Part shown: piece by piece, positions 26,273 to 34,751 of the stretch | Position numbering within the stretch: the stretch's first letter is position 1 | Layout: the number at the start of each line of letters is the position of its first letter | Source: Rhodobacteraceae bacterium EL129 | Lineage (GTDB): Bacteria; Pseudomonadota; Alphaproteobacteria; Rhodobacterales; Rhodobacteraceae | Length of the DNA stretch: 64,000 nt | Direction of reading: 5' to 3' | Assembly (NCBI GenBank): GCA_900313005.1 | Contig: ONZJ01000002.1 | Location: forward strand, 417,001-481,000 | Program-made: the position numbers and the translations under genes | Notes under the pieces: model-generated | Told to the model about the DNA's origin: nothing | Databases searched by the model: none | What the model saw: only the letters and a program-made list of their open reading frames with translations

Positions 26273-27139
26273 TTAGCCTGCCGAGGCTGCCCAATCCCAA
26301 TACATCTCGCGCACGCGGTTGGTGATGGGGCCGATTTGATATGATCGGTCCTCAAAGGCAGTCACGGGTGTGACTTTCATCATGTTGCCGGACAAGAACA
26401 CCTCATCAGCGTCTTGGAAATCGGCGAAGCTCATCACCGTTTCATGGACCGGCACGCCATCCGCACGCAGGTTGGACATGTGGCGTGCACGGGTGATCCC
26501 GGCCAGAAACGTGCCGTTGGGAGCAGGGGTGAACACCTCGCCATCCTTGACGGCAAAAACATTTGCGGTGGCGGCTTCGGCCACGTTGCCCAAGGCATCT
26601 GCGACCAAAGCATTTGAAAAGCCACGGTTTTTAGCCTCGGCCAGCATGCGGGCGTTGTTGGGATACAGGCACGCAGCCTTGGCGTTGACCACGGCATCCT
26701 CCATCACCGGCCGACGGAACCGGGTGCGGCCCAGTGTAGCGCTGTCGCTGGGGGCGGCCATGGGGATTTCTTCCAGACAAATGGCGAAACCTGTCTCTCC
26801 GCCTACTTTGGGGACGATGGCCGAATGCCCACCTTCAATGCCCCAGTACATCGGACGGATGTACACGGCGGCACCCGGTGCATAGCTTTGCAGGCCTTCG
26901 CGGACCATTGCGACCATGTCTTCGGTGCTGACGTTTGGGGTGATCATCAAAGCCTCGGCCGAGGCATTCACACGGGCGCAGTGCTTGTCCAAATCGGGGG
27001 TCAGCCCATTGGCAAACCGCGCCCCATCAAAGACATTGCTGCCCAGCCACATACCATGATCCGCCGCGTTCATCACGGGCACATCACCGTCGTGCCAAGT
27101 GCCGTTGAAATAGGTGCGGATGTTGGTGCCGGTGGCCAT
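26273..27139 (-). CDS. Class IV aminotransferase (branched-chain amino acid aminotransferase)
   Basis: PLP-dependent class IV transaminase, most likely for branched-chain amino acids. RTYFNGTWHDGDVPVMNAADHGMWLGSNVFDG is split over the N-terminal domain. The PLP lysine is in VVNAKAACLYPNNARML near 155, and LGNVAEAATANVFAVKDG plus FLAGITRARHM are the glycine-rich and cofactor loops. At 288 residues it is slightly short for IlvE; D-amino-acid or aminodeoxychorismate activity cannot be excluded, as the class IV members are hard to separate. It is separated from the next upstream gene by 136 bases. Confidence 0.85.
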   Translation of the reverse strand: MATGTNIRTYFNGTWHDGDVPVMNAADHGMWLGSNVFDGARFANGLTPDLDKHCARVNASAEALMITPNVSTEDMVAMVREGLQSYAPGAAVYIRPMYWGIEGGHSAIVPKVGGETGFAICLEEIPMAAPSDSATLGRTRFRRPVMEDAVVNAKAACLYPNNARMLAEAKNRGFSNALVADALGNVAEAATANVFAVKDGEVFTPAPNGTFLAGITRARHMSNLRADGVPVHETVMSFADFQDADEVFLSGNMMKVTPVTAFEDRSYQIGPITNRVREMYWDWAASAG

Positions 27140-27275
27140 GGTTCTGTTCCTTCACGTCGAGTCCCGCGCACCCTAGGCCCCCGGTCCACAGGCGTCCAGA
27201 GGGCGCGCTGATTTGGCCAATAACTTCTGGTCAACCATTGGCAGTCTGCCAATAAATCGCCGAAAAGTTGGCAAT

Positions 27276-28211
27276 TCAAATCTTAACGAGGGTTTTATCT
27301 GGCAGGCGATGCAACTCGTGGCATGAGCAGTGCACACCGCCACCGCCAAGGGCAAACATGTCGTAGTCAATCGCTGTCACCTCAAACCCGCGCTCGCGCA
27401 GTTGGCGGTTCACATTTACATTGTGACTCATCGACAAAACACGCTTGTTGCCGAGCGATACGATATTGCCACCTAGCTGCACGCAATCGGCGTAGGCGAC
27501 TTTGATAGTCTCAATGCCGTGGGTCTCCTCGATGTATTCCAAAGCGTAGGGTTGCAGCGCGTCTTCGCAGACCAATGCGAGGTTTTCCTCAAGCATCACC
27601 ACCACCGCATCCACATGTACGAATTGTGGGGGGATGGGGGTCACCAGCACCTCCCAGTCTTTTGCGCGCAACCAGCTTTCGACTTGTTCTGCACCTTCCT
27701 TGGTGGAGCGATCCCCTGACCAGCCCAAAAGCGCCACGCCGGGTTTGAGGATACAAAAATCGCCGCCCTCAAAATGCCCCGCCGTGACCCAGTTCCAGAT
27801 CGGGATACCAGCGTCCGTGTAAAACTGGCTGGCCACCGCATAGTCCCGACGGCGCGGCGGGGTCTGAATCGAGGTGATCACAGCACCCCAAGGCGCCATG
27901 AAACTGCTGTCGCGGGTGAAGACCGAGGATGGCAAACCCTCATCAGCGTCGACGAAGTGCACGTTGACGCCGTTCTCTTCGTAGACCTCGACCATGCGGG
28001 CGTGTTGGGCCTGGGCGCGCTGGGCGTCAAATCGGTGGCCCATCTGTTCCTGATTGGCGAGCGTCACGGCGGATATGGAATTGAGCGGCACCCAGCGGAA
28101 ATGATCGGGTCGGCCCAGCAATACGTCGGTCAGAACGCCAGTCTGGGCGGTGACGCCCCACTGAACATGCCCAATCTTTGTATCAAGATTTACACTGTAC
28201 TCATTTGGCAT
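27276..28211 (-). CDS. Amidinotransferase-fold enzyme (arginine deiminase/dimethylarginine hydrolase-like)
   Basis: A 311-residue member of the guanidino-modifying superfamily. Catalytic elements are visible: FTRDSSFMAPWG near 98, EGGDFCIL near 148 (acidic base), FVHVDAVVVMLEEN near 203 (catalytic His) and the nucleophile Cys region GGGGVHCSCHELHR near 292. This layout matches arginine deiminase and DDAH-like proteins acting on arginine, methylarginine or related guanidines; I cannot choose between them. It is divergent from a LysR regulator with a dyad in the shared gap, so it is probably that regulator's target. Lower-GC context than the flanking genes. Confidence 0.85.
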   Translation of the reverse strand: MPNEYSVNLDTKIGHVQWGVTAQTGVLTDVLLGRPDHFRWVPLNSISAVTLANQEQMGHRFDAQRAQAQHARMVEVYEENGVNVHFVDADEGLPSSVFTRDSSFMAPWGAVITSIQTPPRRRDYAVASQFYTDAGIPIWNWVTAGHFEGGDFCILKPGVALLGWSGDRSTKEGAEQVESWLRAKDWEVLVTPIPPQFVHVDAVVVMLEENLALVCEDALQPYALEYIEETHGIETIKVAYADCVQLGGNIVSLGNKRVLSMSHNVNVNRQLRERGFEVTAIDYDMFALGGGGVHCSCHELHRLPDKTLVKI

Positions 28212-28239
28212 TTAGGAACCTTCCGGCGCTGGCTCGAAC

Positions 28240-28257
28240 CTTTCCGAAACTGGAAAG
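28240..28257. promoter_or_regulatory. Dyad CTTTCC-N6-GGAAAG before the amidinotransferase-fold gene
   Basis: A perfect 6-bp inverted repeat, 29-46 nt upstream of the enzyme gene and on the far side of the divergent lysR gene. Its core TTCCGAAACTGGAA recurs beyond lysR with 12 of 14 identities. Candidate LysR-type operator. Confidence 0.5.
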
Positions 28258-28388
28258 TGAGGCATTTGGGGTAACTGCCGTTCTCTGGCAATAAGTCATA
28301 GGGCATAAATTAATGTGCGGAAAATTCTAAATAATCGGATTATACGTTAGTTAATCTATCATTATGTTTTTGTGTCTTGGACACTGCC

Positions 28389-29300
28389 ATGCCGCTGAAA
28401 AGAAAAATGTTACCTCTAAATGCGCTGCGTACCTTTGAAGCTGTTGGGCGCCATGGGAGTATTGTACTTGCGGCTGATGAGTTGGGCGTGACACACGGGG
28501 CAGTTAGCCAGTTGGTCAAAAAACTTGAGGACCAACTGAATTGTGCTTTGGTGGACCGCACACATAAACCTTATCACCTGACAGAAAACGGCAAGCAGTT
28601 GCTTGTGACCGTTACACAAGCTTTGGACCTTCTGGCCCGAAAAACTGGCGAAATATCAAGTGGTAAGGTCGAAGGGGAGCTGACTGTGTCCTGTGTGCCG
28701 GGGCTTGGGGCGAACTGGCTGGCACCATTGATCGGAGAGTTTCTTGAACTGCACGATGGTGTGCGGATCAATCTAACGACTGATATTTGGCACAACTCTG
28801 AGCGGTTTGAGGACGCTGATCTGGGCATTGTATTTGACGATGCCGAGCGACCAGGAAAGCGTGTAACGCGACTTGGGCATCCTGACTACTTTCCAGTTTG
28901 CAGCCCAGAGCTTAGTCACGATGGGCAGTTTTCGAGGACTGTCTCGAACATGTTGAAGTTCAACCTTTTGCATGAACACGTTGTATCGACATGGGCGCGA
29001 TGGTTTGCGGGTGTTGGCATTCCAGATGCCATACCCAAACGGAATATCGTTTTCGATGGGGCACATCTTGCGCTTCAGGCAGCAAGGGCAGGGCATGGGA
29101 TTGCACTGGGCGATATTGCTACGGTTGCAGGTGATCTGAAGAACGGCACGTTGGTACAACTATCAGATACAACGATCCCCGCGATTCATCCCTACTACAT
29201 TGTCACTCCCACGATCGACAAGATAAAGCCAGCCGCACTGACGCTGGAAGCTTGGCTTATTGAGAAGTATCGAGCGACCTGCGCTTTTGAACAGGATTGA
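28389..29300 (+). CDS. LysR-family transcriptional regulator (GcvA-like)
   Basis: A 303-residue LTTR. The N-terminal winged HTH reads LNALRTFEAVGRHGSIVLAADELGVTHGAVSQLVKKLE, followed by the effector-binding domain with LTVSCVPGLGANWLAPLIGEF and a central LGHPDYFPVCSPEL. Of the possible starts I chose the ATG at 28389, which begins just before the HTH; a TTG four codons earlier is less likely. It is divergent from the amidinotransferase-fold enzyme and so probably regulates it, with arginine-like effectors as an inference. The base composition is lower in GC than the flanking genes. Confidence 0.9.
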   Translation: MPLKRKMLPLNALRTFEAVGRHGSIVLAADELGVTHGAVSQLVKKLEDQLNCALVDRTHKPYHLTENGKQLLVTVTQALDLLARKTGEISSGKVEGELTVSCVPGLGANWLAPLIGEFLELHDGVRINLTTDIWHNSERFEDADLGIVFDDAERPGKRVTRLGHPDYFPVCSPELSHDGQFSRTVSNMLKFNLLHEHVVSTWARWFAGVGIPDAIPKRNIVFDGAHLALQAARAGHGIALGDIATVAGDLKNGTLVQLSDTTIPAIHPYYIVTPTIDKIKPAALTLEAWLIEKYRATCAFEQD

Positions 29301-29370
29301 GCATCTGTCAGGGTTGGCTGATTATTTAACTGTCCAATGCGGTGAGGGGCGAATGAAGCAGAATCACTTG

Positions 29371-29386
29371 CTTCCGAATTTGGAAG
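29371..29386. promoter_or_regulatory. Dyad CTTCC-N6-GGAAG downstream of lysR
   Basis: CTTCCGAATTTGGAAG shares its TTCCGAA..TGGAA core with the dyad before the amidinotransferase-fold gene. It lies between the lysR stop and the sdh leader, just before the TGTGATCACA pair. Confidence 0.4.
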
Positions 29387-29390
29387 TATT

Positions 29391-29420
29391 TGTGATCACA
29401 GATATTTTCATGTGATCACA
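29391..29420. promoter_or_regulatory. Two TGTGATCACA palindromes upstream of sdhC
   Basis: Two exact copies of the 10-bp palindrome, centres 20 bases apart (two helical turns), about 165-190 nt before sdhC. The form suits a dimeric regulator (GntR- or CRP-like half-sites, but without the usual CRP spacer) controlling the sdh operon. The 160 bases after it carry no evident gene. Confidence 0.6.
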
Positions 29421-29583
29421 ACGTGCATATTCGCGACAATTTGCCTGCTAATCTCTGTATTTAACGCTTTGACCCCGTGACACTCTGTTCAAAACGGGTC
29501 AGAAATGCAGGGAAGGTCACGCCGACGGGTGTGTGCCATGCTGCCAGGGGAACTGCCCCAAGCCTGCCAGAGAGGAATTTGAC

Positions 29584-29967
29584 ATGGCTGACGTCAACCG
29601 GGGCAATCGCCCGCTGTCACCACATCTGCAAATCTATCGCCCTCAACTTACTTCAATGTCGTCAATCATGGTCCGCATGACCGGGCTGGCGTTGTTTGCC
29701 GTGGCACCCCTCGTGGTCTGGTGGCTGTTGGCAGCGGCGACGTCGGACAGTTCATTCGCGGCGATTGATGGGTTCCTGCGCAGCTGGTTCGGGGATCTGC
29801 TGCTGTTGGGGGCGACCTGGGCGCTGTGGTATCACACGCTGGGCCGGTTGCGGCATGTCATCTGGGACTTTGGATATTGTCTGGATGTGCCGACCTCGGA
29901 AAAAATGGGCATTGGCATGTTCGTCGCGGCCACTGTGCTGACCCTGCTGACAATCGTGATCACGTAA
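29584..29967 (+). CDS. sdhC: Succinate dehydrogenase cytochrome b556 subunit
   Basis: Membrane anchor of complex II, 127 residues with three transmembrane segments. RPLSPHLQIYRPQLTSMSSI is the family signature at the start, and His84 and His91 in LWYHTLGRLRHVIWD supply the heme b ligand region. AGAGAGGAA just before the ATG at 29584 fixes the start. It is the first gene of the sdh operon, 12 bases ahead of sdhD. Confidence 0.95.
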   Translation: MADVNRGNRPLSPHLQIYRPQLTSMSSIMVRMTGLALFAVAPLVVWWLLAAATSDSSFAAIDGFLRSWFGDLLLLGATWALWYHTLGRLRHVIWDFGYCLDVPTSEKMGIGMFVAATVLTLLTIVIT

Positions 29968-29979
29968 AGGAGCGAGAGG

Positions 29980-30351
29980 ATGAGATATCTGACAGATCGT
30001 AAGCGCGCCGTTGGTTTGGGCGCAGGCGGATCGGGCACCGAGCAGCATTGGCAGATGATGGTGCGCTCGATGCTGATGGGCATTTTGGCCCCGTTGTTCA
30101 TCTTCACGCTGGCCTGTGGCATGGGGGGCACCAGAGCCGAGGTGGTGGCGTATTTCTCGCAGCCGTTTCCGGCGATTGTCATGGCGCTTGCCCTGATTGT
30201 CGGTCTGATCCAACTGAAGTGTGAAGCACAGGAAGCGATTGAGGACTATGTGCACGGTGTCGCCGAGAAGCTGACGCTCGTTGCCGTGTCGGCGCTTTGT
30301 TATACCATGATCGCGGCAGGGCTGTTCGCGCTTGTGAAATTGGCCCTTTAA
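29980..30351 (+). CDS. sdhD: Succinate dehydrogenase hydrophobic membrane anchor subunit
   Basis: A 123-residue three-helix anchor of complex II. AVGLGAGGSGTEQHWQMMVRSM at the N-terminus is typical of alphaproteobacterial SdhD, and LKCEAQEAIEDYVHG supplies the heme/quinone-site residues. AAAGGAGCGAGAGG precedes the ATG. It lies between sdhC and sdhA with short gaps, in the same operon. Confidence 0.94.
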   Translation: MRYLTDRKRAVGLGAGGSGTEQHWQMMVRSMLMGILAPLFIFTLACGMGGTRAEVVAYFSQPFPAIVMALALIVGLIQLKCEAQEAIEDYVHGVAEKLTLVAVSALCYTMIAAGLFALVKLAL

Positions 30352-30372
30352 GAGAGACCGGAGTTTATCAAC

Positions 30373-32178
30373 ATGGCTGCTTATGAATACGAGACGCATG
30401 ATTATGACGTCGTGGTCGTTGGCGCAGGTGGTGCTGGACTGCGGGCGACCTTGGGGATGGCCGAACAGGGCCTGCGCACGGCCTGTGTGACCAAGGTCTT
30501 CCCGACACGCTCGCACACGGTCGCCGCTCAGGGCGGCATCGCGGCCTCGCTTGGCAATATGGGCCCAGACAGCTGGCAGTGGCATATGTATGACACGGTC
30601 AAGGGCTCGGATTGGCTGGGTGATACCGACGCGATGGAGTATCTGGCGCGCGAGGCCCCCAAGGCGGTCTATGAGCTGGAGCATTACGGTGTGCCCTTCA
30701 GCCGCACCGAGGAAGGCAAGATTTACCAGCGTCCGTTCGGGGGCCACACCACCGAATTCGGCGAAGGCCCTGCGGTGCAGCGCACCTGTGCTGCCGCCGA
30801 CCGGACCGGCCACGCCATTTTGCACACGCTCTATGGGCAGAGCCTGAAGAACAACGCCGAATTTTACATCGAATATTTCGCCATTGATCTGATCATGTCT
30901 GAGGATGGCGCGTGCACGGGTGTCGTCTGCTGGAAGCTGGACGATGGCACGATGCATGTGTTCAACGCCAAGACGGTTGTATTGGCCACAGGCGGCTACG
31001 GTCGTGCCTATTTCAGCGCGACCTCGGCGCATACCTGTACGGGTGATGGCGGCGGTATGGTCGCGCGGGCTGGCCTTGCCCTGCAAGATATGGAGTTCGT
31101 GCAATTCCACCCCACGGGCATCTATGGCTCGGGCTGTCTGATCACAGAAGGGGCGCGTGGCGAAGGCGGGTATCTGACCAATTCCGAGGGCGAGCGGTTC
31201 ATGGAACGCTATGCACCCAACTATAAAGACCTTGCCCCCCGCGATTATGTGTCCCGCTCGATGACCATGGAAATCCGCGAGGGGCGTGGTGTTGGGGCCG
31301 AAGGGGATCACATTCACCTGAATCTAAGCCACTTGCCACCCGAGGCGCTGAACCTGCGCCTGCCGGGCATTTCGGAATCGGCGCGCATCTTTGCCGGTGT
31401 GGACGTGACCAAAGAGCCGATCCCGGTTCTGCCGACGGTGCATTACAACATGGGCGGGATTCCGACCAACTATTGGGGTGAAGTGCTGAATCCCACCAAA
31501 AAAGACCCCAACGCGATTGTCCCCGGCCTGATGGCTGTGGGTGAAGCGGGCTGTGCGAGCGTGCACGGGGCCAACCGTCTGGGATCGAATTCGCTGATTG
31601 ATCTGGTGGTCTTTGGCCGGGCGGCTGCCATTCGGGCGGGCCAGGTTGTGGATGCCGAGAGTGCGGTGCCGTCAACCAATACGGCGTCGGTCGATAAGGC
31701 GTTTGATCGCTTTGACACGCTGCGCCATGCAGATGGTGCGATCCCGACCGCCGATCTGCGACTCGAAATGCAGCGCACCATGCAAGAGGACGCGGCGGTG
31801 TTCCGCACCTCCAAGACCCTGGCCGAAGGCGTCAAGAAGATGGACGAGATCGCGGGCAAGATGGATGACATCAAAGTCACCGACCGCAGCCTTGTGTGGA
31901 ACTCGGACCTGATGGAAACGCTGGAGCTGACCAACCTGATGCCCAACGCCTTGGCCACGATTGCCGGGGCCGAGGCCCGTCAGGAAAGCCGGGGTGCGCA
32001 TGCGCACGAGGATTTCACCACCCGGGATGATGAAAAATGGCGGGTGCACACGGTGTCGCGGGTCGATGGCAAGAAGGTCAACCTGACCTATCGCCCGATC
32101 ATTGAAGATCCGCTGACCACCGAAAAAGAGGGCGGTATTAGCCTTAAGAAAATCGCACCCAAGGAGCGGACGTTTTGA
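30373..32178 (+). CDS. sdhA: Succinate dehydrogenase flavoprotein subunit
   Basis: Catalytic subunit oxidising succinate to fumarate. FAD-binding [20 protein letters not shown] is at the N-terminus; His48 in [11 protein letters not shown] is the site of covalent FAD attachment. [29 protein letters not shown] and [19 protein letters not shown] are family blocks. The length (601) is standard. Its stop overlaps the start of a small exported protein gene by one base (TGATG), and sdhB follows only after four unrelated genes. Confidence 0.97.
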   Translation: MAAYEYETHDYDVVVVGAGGAGLRATLGMAEQGLRTACVTKVFPTRSHTVAAQGGIAASLGNMGPDSWQWHMYDTVKGSDWLGDTDAMEYLAREAPKAVYELEHYGVPFSRTEEGKIYQRPFGGHTTEFGEGPAVQRTCAAADRTGHAILHTLYGQSLKNNAEFYIEYFAIDLIMSEDGACTGVVCWKLDDGTMHVFNAKTVVLATGGYGRAYFSATSAHTCTGDGGGMVARAGLALQDMEFVQFHPTGIYGSGCLITEGARGEGGYLTNSEGERFMERYAPNYKDLAPRDYVSRSMTMEIREGRGVGAEGDHIHLNLSHLPPEALNLRLPGISESARIFAGVDVTKEPIPVLPTVHYNMGGIPTNYWGEVLNPTKKDPNAIVPGLMAVGEAGCASVHGANRLGSNSLIDLVVFGRAAAIRAGQVVDAESAVPSTNTASVDKAFDRFDTLRHADGAIPTADLRLEMQRTMQEDAAVFRTSKTLAEGVKKMDEIAGKMDDIKVTDRSLVWNSDLMETLELTNLMPNALATIAGAEARQESRGAHAHEDFTTRDDEKWRVHTVSRVDGKKVNLTYRPIIEDPLTTEKEGGISLKKIAPKERTF

Positions 32179-32468
32179 TGAAGAAACTTATGCTTGTGTC
32201 GATTGCGGTAGCGACCATCGTCGCGTCTTCGGTATCGGCCAATCCGGTCCTTTATGCGGCCAATGCCCATCAGGAGTGCTATGACGAGGTCGAAAACTCG
32301 AACGCCTTTGGTGTTTCTATCAGGAAAAAATCGGCCAACGCCGTTAGCCTTCGGTTCAAGAAAGCGAAGGGAAAAAAGGTTGAGAACAGTGTTTTCAGGC
32401 AAGCAAAATCTGATTTCAAGGGTTGCATGATACGCAAGCTTGAGCCGCAATCCATAGAAGTGAATTGA
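32178..32468 (+). CDS. Small exported protein, unrecognised (first insert gene in sdh)
   Basis: A 96-residue protein with a clear signal peptide (KKLMLVSIAVATIVASSVSA, cut before NPV). The mature part has two Cys (in HQECYDE and KGCMIRK) that could form a disulfide, and a Lys-rich middle (KKSANAVSLRFKKAKGKK). I do not recognise the family. It starts on the last base of the sdhA stop region (one-base overlap) and has visibly lower GC than sdhA or sdhB, a possible sign of separate origin. The ATG at 32178 is preferred over the TTG one codon earlier. Confidence 0.7.
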   Translation: MKKLMLVSIAVATIVASSVSANPVLYAANAHQECYDEVENSNAFGVSIRKKSANAVSLRFKKAKGKKVENSVFRQAKSDFKGCMIRKLEPQSIEVN

Positions 32469-32497
32469 ACGGATATACTGACCGGGGGGACGAAGGA

Positions 32498-32839
32498 ATG
32501 AAGATCACACATATCGTAACAGGGGCCACGTTGGTGTCGCTTTTGGTGGTATCGGCCTGCACGCGACAAGGGGCCAGCCCGGATGCGCTGGTGCGCGCCT
32601 GTCAGACCGAAGTCGCACCCGCTGGGACGTATCAATACACCGAAGGAACGGGCCTTCCTGTGATGGTTGCCGTGGATGACGGAACCGAGGCAGGCGCTGA
32701 GGCGTTTAATCAGTGTATTCGTGCCAAGGCCGTTCATTTTGGGCTGATCCCGAACCCGGCGACCTCGGGCTACATGTCTTGTCCGGATGGTGCTCCCTTT
32801 ATGTACGGCGGTGCCAGTTACTGTCTCGGCACTAAGTAA
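32498..32839 (+). CDS. Small putative lipoprotein (second insert gene in sdh)
   Basis: A 113-residue protein with a lipoprotein signal: hydrophobic stretch, then VSAC (Cys at about residue 21). The mature part has the conserved-looking Cys in VRACQTEV, FNQCIRAKA, YMSCPDG and SYCLGTK, suggesting disulfides. I do not recognise the family. GAAGGA sits just before the ATG at 32498. It lies 29 bases after the preceding small gene, and the transcript probably continues from sdhA. Confidence 0.72.
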   Translation: MKITHIVTGATLVSLLVVSACTRQGASPDALVRACQTEVAPAGTYQYTEGTGLPVMVAVDDGTEAGAEAFNQCIRAKAVHFGLIPNPATSGYMSCPDGAPFMYGGASYCLGTK

Positions 32840-32900
32840 ACAGGCCTGTTGTTCAGGCTGGCGGGTGCTGGCTGCACCCGTTTTAAAAGAGAAAGAACAG

Positions 32901-33632
32901 ATGTCGCTGGCACAGCAAAAGGCACCTCAGACCGTTCGGTTCCGCGCACGTGGGCCGCACTATCTGGATGTGCTCAGCGCGTTGCATAAGCTTTTGGAAC
33001 CCGACTGGTATCTTGAGATTGGCGCAGGCCGTGGCAATTCACTGCTGCGGGCACCCGGCAAGGCGATATCTGTGGACCCGACTTTTCGTCTGCGCCGGGA
33101 TGTGATGGTGGACCGTCCGCAACTGCATTTGTTTCGCCAGACGTCGGATGCGTTTTTTGCCAGCGGTGTGGCACGCACATTGGTCCCGGCCGTTGACTTG
33201 ACGTTTATTGATGGGATGCATCTGTTCGAGAATGTTCTGCGTGACTTTATCCAGGTGGAAAAACTGTGCCGCCCTGACAGCACCATCTTGCTGCATGATC
33301 TGGTGCCTTTTTCGCCTGCCGCCGCCGCCCGTGAATGGGATGTGGAGGCCACGGGGGGATGGTCGGGTGACGTTTGGAAAATGATCCCGATCCTGCGTAA
33401 ATATCGCCCCGAGCTGGATTTCACCGTACTTGACCCGCGCCCCAGTGGTCTGGGCATGGTTTCAGGTCTGGACCCGCACACCACTGTGCTGGAAGAGGCC
33501 TATGACCAGATCGTCTCGGACTATATCGATCTGGAGTATGAGGATTTTGGCAGTGACACATTGGCGGCATTGGCCGGGATGGTCCCTGTTGCGGATGTGC
33601 TGGACGTTCAAGTTGCGAGTGAGGACACATGA
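32901..33632 (+). CDS. Class I SAM-dependent methyltransferase (third insert gene in sdh)
   Basis: A 243-residue protein of the Methyltransf_24 type. SAM motif I is WYLEIGAGRGNSLL near 34, an acidic strand end is AISVDPTF, the catalytic region LTFIDGMHLFENVLRDF lies near 103, and ILLHDLVPFSP near 130 is also typical. Substrate unknown; no signal peptide. The frame is open further upstream, but the ATG at 32901 follows an AGAGAAAGAA ribosome site and begins the recognisable protein. It ends in an ATGA overlap with the next lipoprotein gene, so the two are coupled. Confidence 0.85.
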   Translation: MSLAQQKAPQTVRFRARGPHYLDVLSALHKLLEPDWYLEIGAGRGNSLLRAPGKAISVDPTFRLRRDVMVDRPQLHLFRQTSDAFFASGVARTLVPAVDLTFIDGMHLFENVLRDFIQVEKLCRPDSTILLHDLVPFSPAAAAREWDVEATGGWSGDVWKMIPILRKYRPELDFTVLDPRPSGLGMVSGLDPHTTVLEEAYDQIVSDYIDLEYEDFGSDTLAALAGMVPVADVLDVQVASEDT

Positions 33633-33955
33633 GTATGATGAAACCCTTGGTCTTTTGTGGGGTTCTGGTCCTGACAGCCTGTTCGGCGGCCAATGATGCC
33701 GCAGATGCCCTGGCGCGTGACCGCGCCAAAACGGTGGTCAACGGTGTGGTTGCCAACAAGTTTCCAGGCGTCAACGCCGCCCCTGTGACCGACTGCATCA
33801 TTGATGCGGCCTCGGCCAGTGAAATTATTTCTATTGCCGGGGCGTCTGTCACCGGTGTGGATGAAAACACGGTGCAACAGGTGATTGAGATTGCCGGACG
33901 CCCCGAAGCCGTTCAATGTATTGCTGAAAACAGCCTGACCCTCTTGGGTGGCTGA
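33629..33955 (+). CDS. Small putative lipoprotein (fourth insert gene in sdh)
   Basis: A 108-residue protein with a lipobox VLTAC at about residue 18 followed by SAANDAADALARDRAKTVVNGVVANKF, a C-terminal VTDCIIDAASASEIISIAG and an AVQCIAENSLTLL end. Two mature Cys may pair. Family not recognised. It overlaps the methyltransferase gene by four bases; sdhB begins 15 bases after its stop, so it is firmly within the operon. Confidence 0.75.
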   Translation: MSMMKPLVFCGVLVLTACSAANDAADALARDRAKTVVNGVVANKFPGVNAAPVTDCIIDAASASEIISIAGASVTGVDENTVQQVIEIAGRPEAVQCIAENSLTLLGG

Positions 33956-33970
33956 TCCGAGGAGAGACCT

Positions 33971-34750
33971 ATGGTACAACTGACCCTCCCCAAAAACTCC
34001 CGCATGGTGTCGGGCAAGACCTGGCCCAAGCCCGAGGGAACCACAAATCTGCGCAAGTTCCAGATTTATCGCTGGAACCCGGATGATGGTAAAAACCCGT
34101 CAGTCGATACCTATTACGTTGATATGGACAACTGCGGCCCGATGATTTTGGACGCGCTGATCAAGATTAAAAACGAGATTGATCCAACCCTGACGTTCCG
34201 TCGGTCGTGCCGCGAGGGGATTTGTGGCAGCTGTGCGATGAACATTGACGGGATCAACACGCTGGCCTGCATTTATGGCATGGATGAAATCAAGGGCGAC
34301 GTGAAGATCTATCCGCTGCCACACATGCCTGTGGTGAAGGACTTGATCCCGGACCTCACGCATTTCTATGCGCAGCACGCTTCGATCATGCCGTGGTTGG
34401 AGACCAAGACGAACCGCCCGGCGAAGGAATGGAAGCAGTCGATTGAGGATCGCTCAAAACTGGACGGCCTCTATGAGTGCGTGATGTGTGCATCCTGTTC
34501 CACGTCCTGCCCATCTTATTGGTGGAATGGGGATCGGTATCTTGGGCCTGCAGCCCTGCTGCACGCCTATCGCTGGATTATTGATTCACGCGATGAGGCG
34601 ACGGGCGAGCGGTTGGATGATCTGAACGATCCGTTCAAGCTCTACCGGTGCCACACCATCATGAACTGCGCCAAGACCTGCCCGAAAGGTCTGAACCCGG
34701 CCAAGGCGATTGCCGAGATTAAGAAAATGATGGTCGAGCGCGCCATCTAA
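33971..34750 (+). CDS. sdhB: Succinate dehydrogenase iron-sulfur subunit
   Basis: Electron-transfer subunit of complex II, 259 residues. The [2Fe-2S] cluster site is [21 protein letters not shown] near 75, the [4Fe-4S] site [16 protein letters not shown] near 160 and the [3Fe-4S] site [21 protein letters not shown] near 220. GAGGAGAG precedes the ATG. It is separated from sdhA by four accessory genes; the gene order sdhC-D-A-(4 genes)-B is the notable point. Confidence 0.97.
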   Translation: MVQLTLPKNSRMVSGKTWPKPEGTTNLRKFQIYRWNPDDGKNPSVDTYYVDMDNCGPMILDALIKIKNEIDPTLTFRRSCREGICGSCAMNIDGINTLACIYGMDEIKGDVKIYPLPHMPVVKDLIPDLTHFYAQHASIMPWLETKTNRPAKEWKQSIEDRSKLDGLYECVMCASCSTSCPSYWWNGDRYLGPAALLHAYRWIIDSRDEATGERLDDLNDPFKLYRCHTIMNCAKTCPKGLNPAKAIAEIKKMMVERAI

Positions 34751-34751
34751 G

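Noticed and set aside
29533-29583. GC-rich leader before sdhC, considered as a riboswitch
   Set aside because: It contains a short GGGG/CCCC hairpin but I see no conserved riboswitch core or ligand-specific motif.
29752-31317. Minus-strand open frame of 521 codons opposite sdhC, sdhD and sdhA
   Set aside because: Antisense to three confident genes, His/Arg/Gln-rich shadow composition and no recognisable domain.
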